DNA of 64,000 bases from Candidatus Hydrogenedentota bacterium (GTDB lineage: Bacteria; Hydrogenedentota; Hydrogenedentia; Hydrogenedentales; CAITNO01): the NCBI GenBank assembly GCA_903893795.1, contig CAITNO010000141.1, positions 28,978 to 92,977 on the forward strand, in the 5' to 3' direction. Below the pieces are notes generated by a model. The model was not told where the DNA came from, did no database searches, and saw only the letters and a list, made by a program, of their open reading frames with translations. The position numbers and the translations under genes are program-made. Shown here piece after piece: positions 61,835 through 64,000 of the stretch (positions are counted from its first letter, which is position 1; each line of letters begins with the position of its first letter).

Positions 61835-62895
61835 CGTTCCAGCGCCTCAGGTTTCGCCGCCCACACTTCAGGCGAACGAACGCCGGGCCGCGCCTCGCCG
61901 CTGGGCAGCACGACCATCCCGCGCCACAGCACGGCCGTCAGCGTGGCGCGCGGCGCGGGCACGGGCTTGCGCGCCGACCATGTGTTTGCGCCCGCATCGT
62001 ATGCCAGCACCGTGCCGGGAAAACCGGGGTGTTTTTCCAGCGGACGGAAACTGTACAGCGAACCGTCGTCCCCGCCCAGAATCACCAGTTGATTGCCCTG
62101 CAACAGGGGCGCGGGCGTCGGCGCGGCCGTCGCCGCTTTCGGCAGTTCGGCCATGGCCTTCCACGCGCCGCTCAAGGTGTCGTAGGTATGGCAGTCGCCG
62201 AGATAGCGCCGCAGGGGCTTCCCGTCCGTGCCGGCCGACAGCGCCACGCCGCCCATCAGGAAGAAGTGCCCACCCGCGGCACCGGCCACGGCCAGCGTCC
62301 GCGCCTCTCCCGGACAAGCCGCCAGCGTTTTCCACTGCCGGTCTTTCCCCTTCAAATCCAGCGAATAGAATCCGCCGCTGCATTGCGTCGCATTGGGCGC
62401 ACTTTCACCCCCTGCAACATACACGGTGCTTCCCACCAGCGCGCCGCAGGCATTTGCGAGGGGAACGGGCAGTGCGGGATAGGGGCACACATTCAGTCCA
62501 TGCCCGTCCCACGCCACCAGAAACACCTCGGCATAAGCCCGCTCCGCGTCATTGCCGCCGATGCACAGCACCCCCGCCTCCGTCTGCACCGAAACACCGT
62601 AGGCCAGCGGCCGGGGCAGTTTCCCCGCAGTCTTCCATTGCCCGTCCGGCGAAGCCAGTGCATACACCTCGTCTCGCCAGACCTTCACGCCCCCGTCCCA
62701 GGGCATGCGGTCCGGGAAATTGGCCCCACCCATCACCAGCAGCGCACCGCCCGAAGCTCCGGCAAAAGCACCGGCCACCCCCAGGGTGTCGGGAATGGGA
62801 GGCAGTTGTTTCCACGCCAAGTCCTGCGCGCCCGCGCAAAGACAGAGCAACAGCATGAAGAACACAGGCAGCATGGTCAAAACACGTGCTGGCAT
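61831..62895 (-). CDS. secreted Kelch-repeat protein, N-acetylneuraminate-epimerase-like
   Basis: This 354-residue exported protein has a signal peptide (about residues 1-23) and Kelch-type beta-propeller blades: GALLVMGGANFPDRMPWDGG (about 48), AGVLCIGGNDA, GSTVYVAGGESAPNA, GHFFLMGG and NQLVILGGDDGSLYSF. It resembles the cyclically permuted mutarotase (NanM-like) group, which interconverts alpha and beta N-acetylneuraminate before uptake. The coupled MFS gene downstream fits a sialic-acid or related nonulosonate uptake unit. Whether it has mutarotase activity and this exact substrate is inference. Confidence 0.75.
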   Translation of the reverse strand: MPARVLTMLPVFFMLLLCLCAGAQDLAWKQLPPIPDTLGVAGAFAGASGGALLVMGGANFPDRMPWDGGVKVWRDEVYALASPDGQWKTAGKLPRPLAYGVSVQTEAGVLCIGGNDAERAYAEVFLVAWDGHGLNVCPYPALPVPLANACGALVGSTVYVAGGESAPNATQCSGGFYSLDLKGKDRQWKTLAACPGEARTLAVAGAAGGHFFLMGGVALSAGTDGKPLRRYLGDCHTYDTLSGAWKAMAELPKAATAAPTPAPLLQGNQLVILGGDDGSLYSFRPLEKHPGFPGTVLAYDAGANTWSARKPVPAPRATLTAVLWRGMVVLPSGEARPGVRSPEVWAAKPEALER

Positions 62896-62964
62896 GGCTC
62901 TTCTCCCTTTGCTCCCATTTCTTTTGGCGCCGCACTGACGGCGATGCCGCCTGCGATGACGTGG

Positions 62965-63168
62965 TCAACGCTGTATTCGTCGAATAACCCGGGCAATCCG
63001 CATGGAATAGAGCGAATCTCCATGTCTTAGCCACCGGAGGTATTCCACCGCTTCGAGCCGCTTTTCCGGGGGTTGACTGAGCCAGTAGGCGCAATCCTCC
63101 CGGTCTTGGTGCTGAAGGCTGGAAAGGGGTCCTTTCCTGACCGTTTTTTCTATGTGCCATGCGTCCAT
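62965..63168 (-). CDS. small conserved-type protein, putative nucleotidyltransferase partner
   Basis: This 67-residue protein contains HQDREDCAYWLSQPPEKRLEAVEYLRWLRHG, a pattern I recall from small proteins encoded beside minimal nucleotidyltransferase genes of toxin-antitoxin-like modules. Here no nucleotidyltransferase gene follows: the next gene on the strand is the epimerase-like gene. It is therefore an orphan, or the partner lies elsewhere. The ATG at 63168 has no strong ribosome binding site; a longer open frame starts upstream at 63207. Function is not established. Confidence 0.5.
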   Translation of the reverse strand: MDAWHIEKTVRKGPLSSLQHQDREDCAYWLSQPPEKRLEAVEYLRWLRHGDSLYSMRIARVIRRIQR

Positions 63169-63272
63169 GATAGGGTTATTATGGTACCGGAAGGTCTGCC
63201 GGGTCAATGGCGCAGACCGATACCCTGACTGTATGGAACGGTTTCACGGCAATTCACAGGAGAATCAGCAAG

Positions 63273-64000
63273 ATGATGAACAGACGCAATTTCATGGGCT
63301 CGGCCGCGGTGCTGGCCTCGGGCGGGTTGTTGGCCGCGGCAACCGACGGCACCGCACAGGATGCCCCCGCACCGGCGTCCAAGGCCGGGGCCTTGCTTTC
63401 CGCCACGAAGGTGAAAGAGCCGGTCGCCATCGCCATGTGGGACTTTAGCTGGCTCCTGCGCCACCATCCGGCCGGCGAGTTTTGGGACTGGTCCAAAGTG
63501 CTGGACGAACTGGTCGAGCGCGGCTACAACGCGGTGCGCATGGACATGTTCCCCGCACTCGTCGCGGCCGGACCCGACGGCACCGTGACCGAGGAGTTCT
63601 TCTTTCCCAAGAACAACTGGAAGCCCGCCATGTGGGGCAACAACTGCACCATGAAGGCCCGCCCCCGCGAGGCGCTGCTGGAGTTTCTGCCCAAGTGCGC
63701 CGAGCGCGGCGTCCATGTCGGTTTCTCCACTTGGTTCTTCGGCCCCGGCGTGGAGAAAATCGAGGGGCTCGACGGCTTCGTCCGCGTGTGGGACGAGACA
63801 CTGACATTTCTGGACGCCCACGGGCTGCTCGAAAACGTGTTCTACGTGGACCTGCTCAACGAATATCCGATGTTCAACGGCTTTGCCTGGCTCCGCGCCC
63901 AGATGGACGCGCATAAGAAAGGGGCCGCCGCCAAGCGCGCCGAAGCCATCGCCGATCCCGCCGAGCGCGCCCGCAAGGTCCACGAGTTTAACCCCAAGGC
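63273..64000 (+). CDS. Tat-exported cellulase-like TIM-barrel glycosidase, 3' truncated
   Basis: This gene runs off the window edge with 242 codons visible. The leader MMNRRNFMGSAAVLASGG is a twin-arginine-type signal. The mature part contains VAIAMWDFSWLLRHHPAGEF, YNAVRMDMFPALV and VFYVDLLNEYP, where the NEYP glutamate is a good candidate acid/base of a (beta/alpha)8 hydrolase of the sugar-binding-cellulase-like type. AGGAGA lies upstream of the ATG; an overlapping ATG three bases later is an equally good start. It diverges from the small orphan gene. Confidence 0.7.
   Translation, partial: MMNRRNFMGSAAVLASGGLLAAATDGTAQDAPAPASKAGALLSATKVKEPVAIAMWDFSWLLRHHPAGEFWDWSKVLDELVERGYNAVRMDMFPALVAAGPDGTVTEEFFFPKNNWKPAMWGNNCTMKARPREALLEFLPKCAERGVHVGFSTWFFGPGVEKIEGLDGFVRVWDETLTFLDAHGLLENVFYVDLLNEYPMFNGFAWLRAQMDAHKKGAAAKRAEAIADPAERARKVHEFNPK

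Overview
The window is GC-rich (roughly 60-65% by eye) bacterial chromosome with long, clean reading frames. Two families of exported sulfatases, several glycoside hydrolases (GH29, GH106, DUF2961/GH172-like), a BNR-type propeller, DUF5107 and DUF4337 proteins, an S23-type four-helix-bundle gene and many short palindromic intergenic repeats resemble Planctomycetota, Lentisphaerota and Candidatus Hydrogenedentota genomes. This assignment is an inference from gene content; no rRNA or tRNA was seen to confirm it.

Layout. 1-4230: a tight operon of a class III aminotransferase (cut by the window edge), a split transketolase and an SCP2-like protein, with a frameshifted S23-type gene between the first two. 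4593-11754: extracellular polysaccharide degradation, with two formylglycine sulfatases, a BNR-4 propeller and an SGNH esterase, interrupted by a HAD-like gene on the other strand. 12028-18133: a bestrophin-like membrane protein, a Ca2+-type P-ATPase and a hybrid histidine kinase, separated by 750 bases of hairpin repeats that include a duplicated stump of the kinase gene. 18390-22746: two tandem paralogous secreted C39-like peptidases with C-terminal Ig-like modules. 23005-29050: alpha-L-fucosidase, a YgbA-like cysteine protein, a 1004-residue DUF5107/TPR protein and a secreted esterase. 29269-34580: uvrC, a hydrolase with a histone-H1-like Lys/Ala/Pro tail, a dCMP deaminase and a secreted phospholipase-D-like protein. 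34673-38625: a DUF4337 membrane protein, a glutamine amidotransferase, a doubly broken VapBC-like toxin-antitoxin pair, a membrane-anchored exo/endonuclease/phosphatase-fold protein, and two unrecognised 37- and 41-residue hydrophobic peptides with strong ribosome binding sites. 39019-41700: a GH106-type rhamnosidase. 41713-50657: three B12-binding-type radical SAM proteins around a GT39-like membrane glycosyltransferase and a CoA-transferase. 50877-55421: a lipoprotein, a large secreted protein and oligoendopeptidase F. 55561-64000: DUF2961 hydrolase, a TIM-barrel-like hydrolase, a zinc alcohol dehydrogenase, an MFS transporter overlapping an N-acetylneuraminate-epimerase-like Kelch protein, a small orphan protein, and a Tat-exported glycosidase-like protein that runs off the edge.

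Functional reading. The organism appears to be a heterotroph that desulfates and cleaves fucose-, rhamnose- and possibly sialic-acid-containing glycans outside the cytoplasm and imports the products. The genome fabric is strongly marked by small palindromic repeats in at least four families. Some abut stop codons, one family has colonised a protein linker, and one element sits inside another. The best candidates for something undescribed are the radical SAM/GT39/CoA-transferase cluster, the pair of small hydrophobic peptides, and a nearly perfect 39-base AT-cored palindrome at 51508-51546.
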